Origin: Mycobacterium sp. NBC_00419
GTDB taxonomy: Bacteria > Actinomycetota > Actinomycetes > Mycobacteriales > Mycobacteriaceae
DNA: 64,000 bases
Direction: 5' to 3'
NCBI RefSeq assembly: GCF_036023875.1
Contig: NZ_CP107931.1
Coordinates: 3,782,001 to 3,846,000 of the forward strand
A model generated the notes under the pieces. It was given only the letters and a program-made list of their open reading frames with translations, ran no database searches and was not told where the DNA came from. Below are positions 51,160 to 60,608 of the stretch, one piece after another. The position numbers were made by a program, and so were the translations under genes. Numbering within the stretch: position 1 is the stretch's first letter; every line of letters begins with the position of its first letter.

Positions 51160-52631
51160 GCGGGCGCGCGGTGCGCAATCACGACGACGCGACCGAGGAG
51201 GAGAAGCAGCGGGCGCTGCATCGCGCGGTCGAGGGTCTGCGCGAAGACGATCCGATGCGCTCGGCCTCCAATCCGGTGATGGGCTGGCAGCGCGCGGTGC
51301 TGTGGGCGCTGTTGGTGGTGACCGTCGGCTTCGCGATCTGGGTGCCGATGCAGACCGCGGTCGCGCTGATCGGGCTGTGCACCTTCGGTTATGTGTTCAC
51401 GATGCTCGACCGGGTGCTCATCTTCAAACAGGGCCTGGCCTCTGCTGCCCTGGTGATCTCCGACGAGAAGGCCCGCGCCATCCCCGACGACCAGCTGCCC
51501 GCCTACACGATTCTGGTTCCGGCCTACAACGAACCGGAGGTGGTGGCCGACCTGCTCGGCGCCATGGCGGCCATGGAATATCCGGCGGACAAGTTGCAGG
51601 TGCTGCTGCTGCTCGAAGCTGATGACGATGTCACCATCAGGGCCGCCGAAAGCTGCGCCGACTCCGAGACGATCACCATCGTGCTCGTACCGCCGGCCGA
51701 GCCCAGGACCAAACCCAAGGCCTGCAACTACGGGCTGGAATTCGCCTCCGGTGAGATCGTCACCATCTACGACGCCGAAGACCTCCCCGAGCCGCTGCAG
51801 CTTCGCCGGGTGGCGGCGGCGTTCCGGGAACTGCCCGACAACACCGCATGTGTGCAGGCGAAACTGGCCTACCACAACGGGCACCAGAATCTGCTGACCG
51901 GATGGTTCACCGCCGAGTACGGCCTGTGGTTCGGCTATCTGCTGCCCGGCATGATGCGCAGCAATTCCCCGATCCCGCTCGGTGGCACGTCCAACCACCT
52001 CCGTCGTGACGTGCTCGACCGCATCGGTGCGTGGGATCCGTTCAACGTCACCGAGGACGCCGACCTCGGGCTGCGGATCGCCGCCTCCGGTTATCAAACG
52101 GCTGTGCTGGACTCGGTGACGCTGGAGGAGGCCAACAGCGACCCGATCAACTGGGTCCGGCAGCGCTCGCGGTGGTACAAGGGTTATCTGCAAACCTGGC
52201 TGGTCCACATCCGGCGGCCTCGGCAGTTGTTGCGCACCATCGGTATACGAAGTTTCATCCGGTTCAACCTGGTGATGGCGGGCACCCCGATCATCGCGGT
52301 GCTCAACCTGCTGTTCTGGTTCATCACGGCGCTGTGGTTCCTGGGGCAGCCGGCCGTCGTCGAGGCGGTCTTCCCCTGGTACATCTACTTTCCCGCGCTG
52401 GCGGCCCTGATCCTGGGCAATGGGGCCACGCTCTACATGAACCTGATCGCGCTGCGTGAGGATGATCGCGCGGATCTGCTGGTAGCCGGGCTGACGGTCC
52501 CGGCGTTCTTCGTGATGATGAGCGTCGCCGCGGCCAAGGGCACCTATCAGCTGATCCGCAATCCCTCGTACTGGGAGAAGACGTTCCACGGTCTGTCCCA
52601 GAAGCCGGACGCCGAGTCCGCGGTCTCATGA
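51156..52631 (+). CDS. Membrane family 2 glycosyltransferase (cellulose synthase-like)
   Basis: This 491-residue protein is a processive-type GT2. Two N-terminal helices (about residues 46-88) precede the catalytic domain with TILVPAYNEPEVV (residues 119-131), the divalent-metal motif YDAED (205-209), TEDAD (299-303) and QRSRW (336-340), the last being typical of processive synthases such as BcsA and hyaluronan synthase. Further membrane helices follow (about 365-470). No PilZ domain is present. It overlaps both neighbours by 4 bases, so it is translated together with the BcsB-like, polytopic and GT-C-type proteins. It likely polymerises or extrudes an envelope glycan. Confidence 0.85.
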   Translation: MSGRAVRNHDDATEEEKQRALHRAVEGLREDDPMRSASNPVMGWQRAVLWALLVVTVGFAIWVPMQTAVALIGLCTFGYVFTMLDRVLIFKQGLASAALVISDEKARAIPDDQLPAYTILVPAYNEPEVVADLLGAMAAMEYPADKLQVLLLLEADDDVTIRAAESCADSETITIVLVPPAEPRTKPKACNYGLEFASGEIVTIYDAEDLPEPLQLRRVAAAFRELPDNTACVQAKLAYHNGHQNLLTGWFTAEYGLWFGYLLPGMMRSNSPIPLGGTSNHLRRDVLDRIGAWDPFNVTEDADLGLRIAASGYQTAVLDSVTLEEANSDPINWVRQRSRWYKGYLQTWLVHIRRPRQLLRTIGIRSFIRFNLVMAGTPIIAVLNLLFWFITALWFLGQPAVVEAVFPWYIYFPALAALILGNGATLYMNLIALREDDRADLLVAGLTVPAFFVMMSVAAAKGTYQLIRNPSYWEKTFHGLSQKPDAESAVS

Positions 52632-54301
52632 GTGCACTCACCGATCGACGCCTCAAGATCCTGGCATGGGCCGCGACGTTCGTGCTGTACGCGGCGGTGG
52701 GCTACTGGCTGCAGGTGAAGAACGGCTTCATCCTCGGTGACGCACTGTCGAGGGTATCGGCAGCCCAAAGCGTATTGTTCAGCCGCTCACCGCATTTGGC
52801 TGCCATCGGCTTCATCTTCACCCCGTTGACCGCGATGGTGCAGATCCCGGTGATCGCGGCGAGCCCGATCTTCCCGGACCTGGCGGCGCGGGCCTTCGCC
52901 GGATCGATCATGTCCGCGGCCTTCATGGCCGGGGCGGTGGTGCAGATCCTGTCGATGGGCACCGACCGCGGCCTGCCGCGCTGGTACGCGTTGACGATCG
53001 CAGCTTTGTTCGGCCTCAACCCGATGATCATCTTCTACGGTTCCAACGGCATGAGCGAGGCGCCGTTCATCTTCTTCATCTCCTGGGCGGTGCGCCGACT
53101 GATCCTGTGGATGGTCGACGACGACGTGCACCACCTGGTCGTCGCCGGTGGCATCGCGATGGGCCTTGCCTACCTGACCCGCTATGACGCCGTCGCGTGC
53201 GTGGCGGCCGCCGGCTTCGTCGTCGGCACCACCACCTACCTGCGGGCGCGACGTCCCCCGCGAAAGCGCCGCGCCCTACTGGACCTCATGCTGGTCAGCG
53301 CTCCGGGATTCATCGCGTTCATCGGCTGGGCGGCCGCGAGCTGGCTGATCACCGGTGAGGCATTCGCCCAATTCACCTCGCAGTACGGCAATTCGGCGAT
53401 CCTTCGACAGTCCGGCGCCGAGCAGGCCGGCCCGGCCAGCGGCATGCTGTTCGCCGCCACCTGCACTCTGCTGCTGGCGCCCACCCTGATCCCGATCGGG
53501 GTGTGGGCCGGACTCATCCGCTGGCGACGGCCGAACTGGACCATGCTGATTCCGCCGCTCGCCATCTACGGTGCGGCGCTGTCCTTCCAGGCGTTCACTT
53601 TCGCGGCCGGCTCGACATTCCCGTTTCTGCGCTTCTACATCATCGCGATTCCGTTCGCGGCCTGCCTGGCAATGCTGGCCGTTCCCGACGGCGCCTTCGT
53701 GACACCGAAACGGCGCGGCCGCCACGCGCCGGCGCCCTCGCCCGTGCGCTCGACTCGCACTCGCGCCGGATACGCGGCGGTGGCACTGGCTCTCGCGGTC
53801 AGCGTGCCGGCGGCCGCCTGGGGGATGAGCCTGCCGCAGTACGCGCCCCAGGAGTACGCGCTGGGGGCGGTGATCAACCCAGCACCCGACAGCACCAGTC
53901 CGCAAAAGGCCGTCGAACATCGCATCGCCAGCACCTTCTCGACCGAACGGACGATCGCCGCCTACCTCGACGACCTCGACCTCCCGCACAGTTCGGTCAT
54001 CACCGACACCGTCTACGGCTTCGCGGTCGTCGCCGCATCGCGGCACCCGCGAACGTTCGTCGTGCCGTCGGACCCGGACTTCGTCCGGCTGCTCAACAAT
54101 CCGTCCGGCAACGGCATCAAGTACCTCCTTGCGGTGCCGCCGACGGGCCGCGGGGTGTCCGATGCCCTCAACCAGAGGTACCCGACGCTCTACGACACTG
54201 GCGCGGATGTGGCCACACTCGAGCTGGAGATCCCCAATGACGGCGTCGGCCAACCGAACTGGCGACTCTACCGGGTCAACGAACCGGTCCCCGAAGCCTG
54301 A
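52628..54301 (+). CDS. GT-C-type membrane glycosyltransferase (ArnT/PMT-like)
   Basis: This 557-residue protein has about ten membrane helices and a soluble C-terminal part of about 150 residues. The first loop contains an Asp in FILGDALSRVSAAQS, in the place of the catalytic acid of GT-C enzymes using polyprenyl-phosphate sugars. GLAYLTRYDAVACVAAA resembles the conserved loop after helix 6. It overlaps the GT2 gene in an ATGA junction and ends the four-gene run. It could glycosylate a lipid, protein or the polymer made by the GT2. Donor and acceptor are unknown. Confidence 0.65.
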   Translation: MSALTDRRLKILAWAATFVLYAAVGYWLQVKNGFILGDALSRVSAAQSVLFSRSPHLAAIGFIFTPLTAMVQIPVIAASPIFPDLAARAFAGSIMSAAFMAGAVVQILSMGTDRGLPRWYALTIAALFGLNPMIIFYGSNGMSEAPFIFFISWAVRRLILWMVDDDVHHLVVAGGIAMGLAYLTRYDAVACVAAAGFVVGTTTYLRARRPPRKRRALLDLMLVSAPGFIAFIGWAAASWLITGEAFAQFTSQYGNSAILRQSGAEQAGPASGMLFAATCTLLLAPTLIPIGVWAGLIRWRRPNWTMLIPPLAIYGAALSFQAFTFAAGSTFPFLRFYIIAIPFAACLAMLAVPDGAFVTPKRRGRHAPAPSPVRSTRTRAGYAAVALALAVSVPAAAWGMSLPQYAPQEYALGAVINPAPDSTSPQKAVEHRIASTFSTERTIAAYLDDLDLPHSSVITDTVYGFAVVAASRHPRTFVVPSDPDFVRLLNNPSGNGIKYLLAVPPTGRGVSDALNQRYPTLYDTGADVATLELEIPNDGVGQPNWRLYRVNEPVPEA

Positions 54302-54373
54302 GGACACGGCCGAATTTCCACAGGTGATTCCTACCCAGCACAGGTAGTCTCGCCTCGACGATAGGGGCAGCTG

Positions 54374-56722
54374 ATGGCAGCGGAATTCAACGGCAAGGTC
54401 GAACTCGACATTCGCGACTCCGAACCGGACTGGGGGCCGTATGCCGCGCCGAAGGCGCCAGAGAACGCACCCAACGTCCTGTACGTAGTGTGGGACGACG
54501 TCGGCATCGCCACCTGGGACTGCTTCGGCGGATTGGTCGACATGCCCGCGATGTCGCGGATCGCCGAGCATGGTGTCCGTTTCTCGCAGTTCCACACCTC
54601 CGCGCTCTGCTCGCCGACTCGGGCCGCGCTGCTGACCGGACGCAACCCCACCACCGTGGGCATGGCGATGGTCGAAGAGTTCACCGAGGGCTTCCCGGGT
54701 AACAACGGGCGCATCCCCGACGAGACCGCGCTGATCTCCGAAGTGCTGGCCGAGCGGGGCTGGAACACCTACTGCGTCGGCAAGTGGCACCTGACCCCCA
54801 TCGAGGAGTCCAATCTGGCTGCGACACGGCGGCATTGGCCGCTGTCGCGCGGGTTCGAACGGTTCTACGGATTCCTGGGCGGCGAGACCGACCAGTGGTA
54901 TCCCGAACTGGTCTACGACAACCATCCGGTGGAGGCGCCCGCGACACCGGAGGAGGGCTACCACCTGTCGAAAGATCTCGCGGACAAGACCATCGAGTTC
55001 ATTCGCGACTCCACGATGGTTGCCCCGGACAAGCCGTGGTTCACCTATCTGTGCCCTGGTGCCGGTCACGCCCCGCACCACGTCTTCAAGGAATGGGCCG
55101 ACAAATACGCCGGCCGGTTCGACATGGGCTACGAGGACTACCGCGACATCGTGCTGGCGAACCAGAAGAAGCTCGGCATCGTCCCGCCCGACACCGAACT
55201 GTCCGGGGTCAACCCGTACGCCGACGTCACCGGACCCAACGGCGAACCGTGGCCGCTGCAGGACACGGTGCGGCCGTGGGATTCGTTGTCCGACGACGAG
55301 AAGCGGCTGTTCGCCAGGATGGCAGAGGTGTTCGCGGGCTTCCTGTCCTACACCGACGCCCAGATCGGCCGGGTACTGGACTACCTCGAGGAGTCTGGGC
55401 AGCTGGACAACACCATCATCGTGGTGATCTCCGACAACGGCGCCAGCGGCGAAGGCGGCCCCAACGGATCGGTCAACGAAGCCAAATTCTTCAACGGCTT
55501 CATCGACACCGCCGAGGAGAGCCTGCGGTTCTTCGACGAATTGGGTTCTCCCGCAACCTACAATCACTACCCGATCGGGTGGGCGATGGCGTTTAACACG
55601 CCCTACAAGCTCTACAAGCGCTACGCCTCCCATGAAGGTGGCATTGCAGACACCGCAATAGTGTCCTGGCCCAACGGAATCAAGGCCCACGGTGAGGTGC
55701 GGGACAACTACGTCAACGTCGCCGACATCACCCCGACCATCTACGAGCTGTTGGGAATCGAACCGCCGCAGACCGTTCGAGGTATCGCCCAGAAGCCGCT
55801 TGACGGAGTGAGTTTCAAAGCCGCCCTTGAGGATCCGAACGCCAACACCGGCAAGGACACCCAGTTCTACACGATGCTGGGCACCCGGGGTATCTGGCAC
55901 GACGGCTGGTTCGCCAACACCGTGCACCCCGCTGCACCGTCGGGGTGGTCGCACTTCGCCGATGACAGCTGGGAGCTCTACCACATCGAGTCCGACCGCA
56001 GTCAGTGCCGCGACCTGGCCGCCGAGCATCCGGAGAAGCTCGAGGAGCTCAAGGCGATGTGGTTCGCCGAGGCGCACAAGTACAACGGACTGCCCCTGTC
56101 CGACCTCAACGTCTTCGAGATGGTCGGGCGCTGGCGGCCCGGCCTCGCCGGCGACCGGTCGAGCTACATCTATTACCCGCACACCGCCCCGGTGGCGATG
56201 GGCGCCTGCGTGATGATCGGGGGTCGCTCCTTCTCGGTCCTGGCCGACGTGACCGTCGATGGCCCCGATGTGGAAGGCGTGATCCTCAAACAAGGCGCCG
56301 GCCACGGCGGCTACGTGCTGTTCGTCGCCGACGGGAGGTTGCAGTTCGTCTACAACTTCTTCGGCGAGGAGGAGCAGCGGGTGATGGCACCCGACCCGGT
56401 GCCGCTGGGCCACCACATCCTCGGTGTCGGCTATTCGCGCACCGGGGTGGAGGGCACCCACACGCCCGTCGGGGACGCCACCCTCTACGTCGACGGTGCC
56501 GCGGTGGCGACGCTGCCGGGTGTGAAGGCGCATCCCTTCACATTCGGGTTGGCCGGCGGTGGGGTCAGCGTGGGCCGCAATCTGGGCCAGCCGGTGTCGA
56601 CGGCCTACCGGGCGCCGTTCGAGTTCCGCGGTGGCTCCATCCACCGTGTCGTCGTCGATGTCTCCGGAAGCGCCTACATCGACGCCGAGCGTCAACTCGC
56701 CGCGGCTTTCGCCCGGGACTGA
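54374..56722 (+). CDS. atsA: Arylsulfatase
   Basis: This 782-residue enzyme hydrolyses sulfate esters. The sulfatase signature SALCSPTRAALLTGRNP has Cys79, which must be converted to formylglycine (CxPxR context C79-S-P-T-R83). Metal ligands include Asp41-Asp42 in VVWDDVG and the later VVISDNGASGEGG. GKWHLTP is the second family signature. A C-terminal beta-rich region of about 200 residues follows. Length and order match AtsA (Rv0711). The required formylglycine-generating enzyme is two genes downstream. Confidence 0.95.
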   Translation: MAAEFNGKVELDIRDSEPDWGPYAAPKAPENAPNVLYVVWDDVGIATWDCFGGLVDMPAMSRIAEHGVRFSQFHTSALCSPTRAALLTGRNPTTVGMAMVEEFTEGFPGNNGRIPDETALISEVLAERGWNTYCVGKWHLTPIEESNLAATRRHWPLSRGFERFYGFLGGETDQWYPELVYDNHPVEAPATPEEGYHLSKDLADKTIEFIRDSTMVAPDKPWFTYLCPGAGHAPHHVFKEWADKYAGRFDMGYEDYRDIVLANQKKLGIVPPDTELSGVNPYADVTGPNGEPWPLQDTVRPWDSLSDDEKRLFARMAEVFAGFLSYTDAQIGRVLDYLEESGQLDNTIIVVISDNGASGEGGPNGSVNEAKFFNGFIDTAEESLRFFDELGSPATYNHYPIGWAMAFNTPYKLYKRYASHEGGIADTAIVSWPNGIKAHGEVRDNYVNVADITPTIYELLGIEPPQTVRGIAQKPLDGVSFKAALEDPNANTGKDTQFYTMLGTRGIWHDGWFANTVHPAAPSGWSHFADDSWELYHIESDRSQCRDLAAEHPEKLEELKAMWFAEAHKYNGLPLSDLNVFEMVGRWRPGLAGDRSSYIYYPHTAPVAMGACVMIGGRSFSVLADVTVDGPDVEGVILKQGAGHGGYVLFVADGRLQFVYNFFGEEEQRVMAPDPVPLGHHILGVGYSRTGVEGTHTPVGDATLYVDGAAVATLPGVKAHPFTFGLAGGGVSVGRNLGQPVSTAYRAPFEFRGGSIHRVVVDVSGSAYIDAERQLAAAFARD

Positions 56723-56743
56723 CCCCCGCGTCATACTGGACGG

Positions 56744-57448
56744 GTGACTCGGCTGGTGTGGGCCGCCTCGGCGGTGGTGATGCTGGCCGTCCCGTTTGTT
56801 GCCGGCTGCGACCGCGACAGCGCGGGAAGCGCAGTCCGCGGCGAGTCGTCGGTCTCGGTGTCGGCCACGACCACCACGACGACGCCGGGCTCCGCGACGG
56901 CAACCGACACCCCGGAGTCCTCGGAACCCGGGGTGGTGGAGACCACTCGGGTCCCGGTTGCGCCGAATGCGACGGTCTGCCCTCAGACGCCGGCCGGACC
57001 GACCACGGTGGCGGCGGTGGCCGATCCGGCCGCCCCCACGATCACCGTCGCCGTCCCCGACGGGTGGACCGCGAGCCCCGGTGCCGGCGAGGTCGGAGCC
57101 CGGCTGGCCGGCCCGGACGAGATGCAAGCCGAGATCAGGATCACCGCCACCCCGCTGGACCCCGCCGCCGCGTTCGGCAGGTACTCCGACGACCTGATGG
57201 CCAAGTACCCGATCAGCACGCTGAGCCTGCTGCCGGCCGACCTGTGCGGCTTCAGCGGGCAGAAGCTGATGGGCACCTGGGCCGACGACCCCGACGAGTC
57301 GATTCAGTACCAGGACCGGATCGCGCACATCTGGACCAACTCGAAGAACTACCTGGTCGCCATCCATGTCGAAGCACCCTCGGGCGCACCAGGTTTCGAT
57401 GCCGCAGCTGACGAGCTGACCGGTGACTTCGGCATCGTCATACCCTGA
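56744..57448 (+). CDS. Lipoprotein, LpqN-like
   Basis: This 234-residue protein has a lipoprotein signal (lipobox FVAGC, Cys22), a Thr/Ser-rich linker with seven consecutive Thr-rich residues (SATTTTTTPG), and a globular domain of about 160 residues (ITVAVPDGWTASPGAG, YQDRIAHIWTNSKNYLVAIH). The domain resembles the LpqN/LpqT/Mtc28 family, whose role is unknown. It sits between arylsulfatase and its activating enzyme with short gaps. It may therefore work with sulfated substrates at the envelope, but this is only inferred. Confidence 0.7.
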   Translation: MTRLVWAASAVVMLAVPFVAGCDRDSAGSAVRGESSVSVSATTTTTTPGSATATDTPESSEPGVVETTRVPVAPNATVCPQTPAGPTTVAAVADPAAPTITVAVPDGWTASPGAGEVGARLAGPDEMQAEIRITATPLDPAAAFGRYSDDLMAKYPISTLSLLPADLCGFSGQKLMGTWADDPDESIQYQDRIAHIWTNSKNYLVAIHVEAPSGAPGFDAAADELTGDFGIVIP

Positions 57449-57449
57449 C

Positions 57450-58337
57450 ATGGTGCGCACCGAGCTTGTCGAATTGCCCGGCGGATCGTTTCGCATGGGC
57501 TCGGTCAGCTTCTACCCCGAAGAGGCGCCGATCCATACCGCGACCGTCGCGCCGTTCGCGATCGAACGGCACCCGGTGACCAACGCCGCCTTCGCCGAGT
57601 TCGTCGCCGACACCGGCTACCTCACCGTCGCCGAGCGGCCACTGGACCCGGCGCTGTACCCCGGGGTGGCCGAAGCCGACCTGCTGCCCGGTGCGCTGGT
57701 GTTCCGGCCCACGGCCGGCCCGGTGAACCTGCAGGACTGGCGGCAGTGGTGGGACTGGGCGCCCGGCGCCCACTGGCGTCAGCCGTTCGGGGCCGGCAGC
57801 GACATCGCAGGCAAGGAGAGCCACCCGGTGGTCCAGGTGGCCTATCCCGACGCGGCGGCGTACGCGGCGTGGGCCGGCCGACGGCTGCCGACCGAAGCCG
57901 AGTGGGAGTACGCGGCGCGTGCCGGCAGCGACACCACCTATGCCTGGGGGGAGCAGCCGACCGTCGACGGCGCCCTGATGGCCAACACCTGGCAGGGCCG
58001 GTTCCCGTACCGCAACGACGGGGCGCTGGGCTGGACGGGGACCTCCCCGGTGGGCAGCTTCCCGGCCAACGGGTTCGGCCTGCTCGACATGATCGGCAAC
58101 GTCTGGGAGTGGACCACCACCAGGTATTCCCCACATCACCAAGGGGCGGCGCAGCAGAACGCCTGTTGCCCGCCGCCGGCGGACCCGGATCCGAGCGTCA
58201 GCCAGGCCCTCAAGGGCGGCTCACATCTGTGCGCGCCGGAGTACTGCCACCGCTACCGGCCGGCCGCGCGCTCGCCGCAGTCGCAGGACACTTCCACCAC
58301 GCACATCGGTTTCCGCTGCGTGGTCAGCGCCGCCTGA
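57450..58337 (+). CDS. Formylglycine-generating enzyme
   Basis: This 295-residue copper-dependent oxidase converts the active-site Cys of type I sulfatases to formylglycine. The SUMF1/FGE fold is clear: VELPGGSFRMGSVSFYPEEAP at the start, AWAGRRLPTEAEWEYAARAG, GLLDMIGNVWEWTTTRYSPH, and the C-terminal KGGSHLCAPEYCHRYRPAAR with the two catalytic cysteines. It is nearly identical in layout to M. tuberculosis Rv0712. The ATG at 57450 lies 1 base after the lipoprotein stop. Its natural target is the arylsulfatase two genes upstream. Confidence 0.95.
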   Translation: MVRTELVELPGGSFRMGSVSFYPEEAPIHTATVAPFAIERHPVTNAAFAEFVADTGYLTVAERPLDPALYPGVAEADLLPGALVFRPTAGPVNLQDWRQWWDWAPGAHWRQPFGAGSDIAGKESHPVVQVAYPDAAAYAAWAGRRLPTEAEWEYAARAGSDTTYAWGEQPTVDGALMANTWQGRFPYRNDGALGWTGTSPVGSFPANGFGLLDMIGNVWEWTTTRYSPHHQGAAQQNACCPPPADPDPSVSQALKGGSHLCAPEYCHRYRPAARSPQSQDTSTTHIGFRCVVSAA

Positions 58338-58448
58338 CGCCGAGCCTGTAGCTGTCGACATCTCCACTCACCACTTGACTTTGAGTCGCCTATGTTCGCG
58401 ATAACGACAGCCTGGACGGGTCCTTCACCTCGCCTGACGCCGAGCCTG
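58331..58448. repeat. Direct repeat, 18-bp copies 100 bases apart
   Basis: CGCCTGACGCCGAGCCTG occurs at 58331-58348, overlapping the stop codon of the FGE gene, and again at 58431-58448. The two perfect copies enclose 82 bases. This may be a duplication scar from an insertion or deletion next to the ribosomal promoter. Confidence 0.75.
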
Positions 58449-58468
58449 ACGTCGTGAACTGCGCTGAT

Positions 58469-58497
58469 TTGGAGCTACGCGGCCCGTCACCTAGTAT
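58469..58497 (+). promoter_or_regulatory. Candidate promoter of the rplN operon
   Basis: TTGGAG (58469-58474) and TAGTAT (58492-58497) are separated by 17 bases, a good SigA-type match. The leader to rplN is about 160 bases. Just before the gene, AGATC (58647-58651) and GATCT (58658-58662) could form a weak hairpin with the ribosome binding site in its loop. No coding sequence is seen in 58338-58663. Confidence 0.6.
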
Positions 58498-58663
58498 TTA
58501 GGGGTTGCCTAGGGCAGACCTCGGCTGGCCGGATTCGATTTTCTCGCGATTCAGGTCGGCCCTGCGTGCCCCTTCGGTGACAAAGACCGCGCACGTCAAG
58601 TTCCTTGTGGCCTGTCCAGATGGGTTTTGCCGTGCACACAGTTACCAGATCCAAGGAGATCTA

Positions 58664-59032
58664 GTGATTCAGCAGGAATCGCGACTCAAGGTCGCCGACA
58701 ACACGGGCGCCAAGGAGATCTTGTGCATCCGCGTGTTGGGTGGCTCGTCGCGGCGCTACGCCGGCATCGGCGATGTCATCGTGGCGACCGTCAAGGACGC
58801 CATCCCCGGCGGGAACGTCAAGCGTGGTGACGTCGTGAAGGCCGTCGTCGTGCGCACCGTCAAGGAGCGTCGTCGCGCAGACGGCAGCTACATCAAGTTC
58901 GACGAGAACGCCGCCGTCATCATCAAGGCCGACAACGACCCGCGTGGCACCCGCATCTTCGGCCCGGTCGGGCGCGAGCTGCGCGAGAAGAAGTTCATGA
59001 AGATCGTCTCGCTGGCCCCGGAGGTGTTGTAA
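58664..59032 (+). CDS. rplN: 50S ribosomal protein L14
   Basis: This 122-residue uL14 lies at the subunit interface. It begins [20 protein letters not shown] and has [20 protein letters not shown] and [20 protein letters not shown]. The GTG at 58664 is preceded by CAAGGAGATCTA. The frame upstream is leader. Confidence 0.98.
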   Translation: MIQQESRLKVADNTGAKEILCIRVLGGSSRRYAGIGDVIVATVKDAIPGGNVKRGDVVKAVVVRTVKERRRADGSYIKFDENAAVIIKADNDPRGTRIFGPVGRELREKKFMKIVSLAPEVL

Positions 59033-59350
59033 ATGAAGGTCAAAAAGGGCGACACCGTGCTGGTTATCTCCGGCAAGGACAAGGGCGCCAAAGGCAAGGT
59101 GCTGCAGGCCTTCCCGACGCGTAACCGGGTGCTGGTCGAAGGCGTCAACCGGATCAAGAAGCACACCGCGCAGTCGGCCAACGAGCGTGGCGCGTCCTCG
59201 GGCGGCATCGTCACTCAGGAGGCGTCCATCCACGTCTCCAACGTGATGGTCGTCGACTCCGACGGCAAGCCGGCCCGCGTCGGCTACCGCCTCAACGAGG
59301 AGACCGGCAAGCGCGTTCGAGTTTCCAAGCGCAACGGCAAGGACATCTGA
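59033..59350 (+). CDS. rplX: 50S ribosomal protein L24
   Basis: This 105-residue uL24 has the KOW motif [20 protein letters not shown] and [19 protein letters not shown]. Its ATG directly abuts the rplN stop codon. Confidence 0.98.
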   Translation: MKVKKGDTVLVISGKDKGAKGKVLQAFPTRNRVLVEGVNRIKKHTAQSANERGASSGGIVTQEASIHVSNVMVVDSDGKPARVGYRLNEETGKRVRVSKRNGKDI

Positions 59351-59352
59351 CG

Positions 59353-59916
59353 ATGACAACTGTGGAGAAAGTTCAGCCCCGGCTGAAGGCGCGCTACCGC
59401 GAGGAAATCAAGGACGCGCTCAACAACGAGTTCAACTACGCCAACGTGATGCAGATCCCCGGCGTGGTCAAGGTCGTCGTCAACATGGGTGTCGGTGACG
59501 CCGCCCGCGACGCCAAGCTGATCAACGGTGCGGTCAACGACCTGGCGCTGATCACCGGTCAGAAGCCGGAGATCCGCAAGGCCCGCAAGTCCATCGCCCA
59601 GTTCAAGCTGCGCGAGGGTATGCCGATCGGCGCTCGGGTGACCCTGCGCGGCGACCGGATGTGGGAGTTCCTCGACCGCCTGGTGTCGATCGCCCTGCCG
59701 CGTATCCGCGACTTCCGCGGCCTGTCGCCCAAGCAGTTCGACGGCCACGGCAACTACACCTTCGGGCTTGCCGAGCAGTCGGTGTTCCACGAGATCGACG
59801 TGGACTCCATCGATCGCCCCCGCGGCATGGACATCACCGTCGTCACGTCGGCGACGAACGACGACGAAGGTCGGGCGCTGCTGCGGGCGCTGGGCTTCCC
59901 GTTCAAGGAGAACTGA
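59353..59916 (+). CDS. rplE: 50S ribosomal protein L5
   Basis: This 187-residue uL5 binds 5S rRNA and contacts the P-site tRNA. Conserved parts are [40 protein letters not shown] and GRGNYTFGL-like [15 protein letters not shown]. Confidence 0.98.
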   Translation: MTTVEKVQPRLKARYREEIKDALNNEFNYANVMQIPGVVKVVVNMGVGDAARDAKLINGAVNDLALITGQKPEIRKARKSIAQFKLREGMPIGARVTLRGDRMWEFLDRLVSIALPRIRDFRGLSPKQFDGHGNYTFGLAEQSVFHEIDVDSIDRPRGMDITVVTSATNDDEGRALLRALGFPFKEN

Positions 59917-59920
59917 GCAG

Positions 59921-60106
59921 ATGGCAAAGAAGGCTCTGGTCAATAAGGCCAACAAGAAGCCGAAGTTCGCCGTGCGGGGCTACACCCGCTGCAACAGGTG
60001 CGGCCGCCCGCACGCCGTGTATCGCAAGTTCGGCCTGTGCCGGATCTGCCTGCGCGAGATGGCGCACGCCGGCGAACTGCCCGGTGTGCAGAAGTCCAGC
60101 TGGTAA
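59921..60106 (+). CDS. rpsZ: 30S ribosomal protein S14 type Z (zinc form)
   Basis: This 61-residue uS14 has two CxxC pairs (CNRC and CRIC in [20 protein letters not shown] and [10 protein letters not shown]), so it is the zinc-dependent C+ form. Mycobacteria often carry a zinc-independent paralogue elsewhere under Zur control. It starts 4 bases after rplE. Confidence 0.97.
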   Translation: MAKKALVNKANKKPKFAVRGYTRCNRCGRPHAVYRKFGLCRICLREMAHAGELPGVQKSSW

Positions 60107-60188
60107 AGACCCCCAGACCCATTTTGAAGAACAGGTGCGCAGCAGGCCCGTACGGGAACCGCTGCGAGGAAGGTAGACAGGCCCAGTC

Positions 60189-60587
60189 ATGACTATGACG
60201 GACCCGATCGCAGACTTCTTGACACGTCTGCGCAACGCCAATTCGGCGTATCACGACGAGGTGACCTTGCCGCACTCGAAGATCAAGGCGAACATCGCCG
60301 AGATCCTCAAGCGCGAGGGTTACATCACCGACTTCCGCACCGAGGATGCCCGGGTCGGCAAGGCGCTGGTCGTTCAGCTCAAGTACGGCCCCAACCGCGA
60401 GCGAAGCCTCGCCGGTCTGCGCCGGGTGTCCAAGCCCGGCCTGCGGGTCTATGCGAAATCCACCAGTCTGCCGCGCGTGCTCGGTGGCCTGGGCGTGGCG
60501 ATCATCTCCACGTCCTCAGGCCTGCTCACCGACCGCCAGGCAGCCCGTCAGGGCGTGGGCGGCGAAGTCCTCGCGTACGTCTGGTAG
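60189..60587 (+). CDS. rpsH: 30S ribosomal protein S8
   Basis: This 132-residue uS8 begins [20 protein letters not shown] and ends with [30 protein letters not shown] is the conserved C-terminal RNA-binding part. An ATG 6 bases downstream is the alternative start. GAGGAAGG lies upstream. Confidence 0.97.
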   Translation: MTMTDPIADFLTRLRNANSAYHDEVTLPHSKIKANIAEILKREGYITDFRTEDARVGKALVVQLKYGPNRERSLAGLRRVSKPGLRVYAKSTSLPRVLGGLGVAIISTSSGLLTDRQAARQGVGGEVLAYVW

Positions 60588-60608
60588 CGGGATAGGAGAA
60601 GTAGGACT

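Noticed and set aside
53276..57496. A 1406-codon minus-strand open frame
   Set aside because: It lies antisense to four well-supported plus-strand genes and its translation is low-complexity Arg/Gly/His-rich, as expected for the shadow of high-GC codons.
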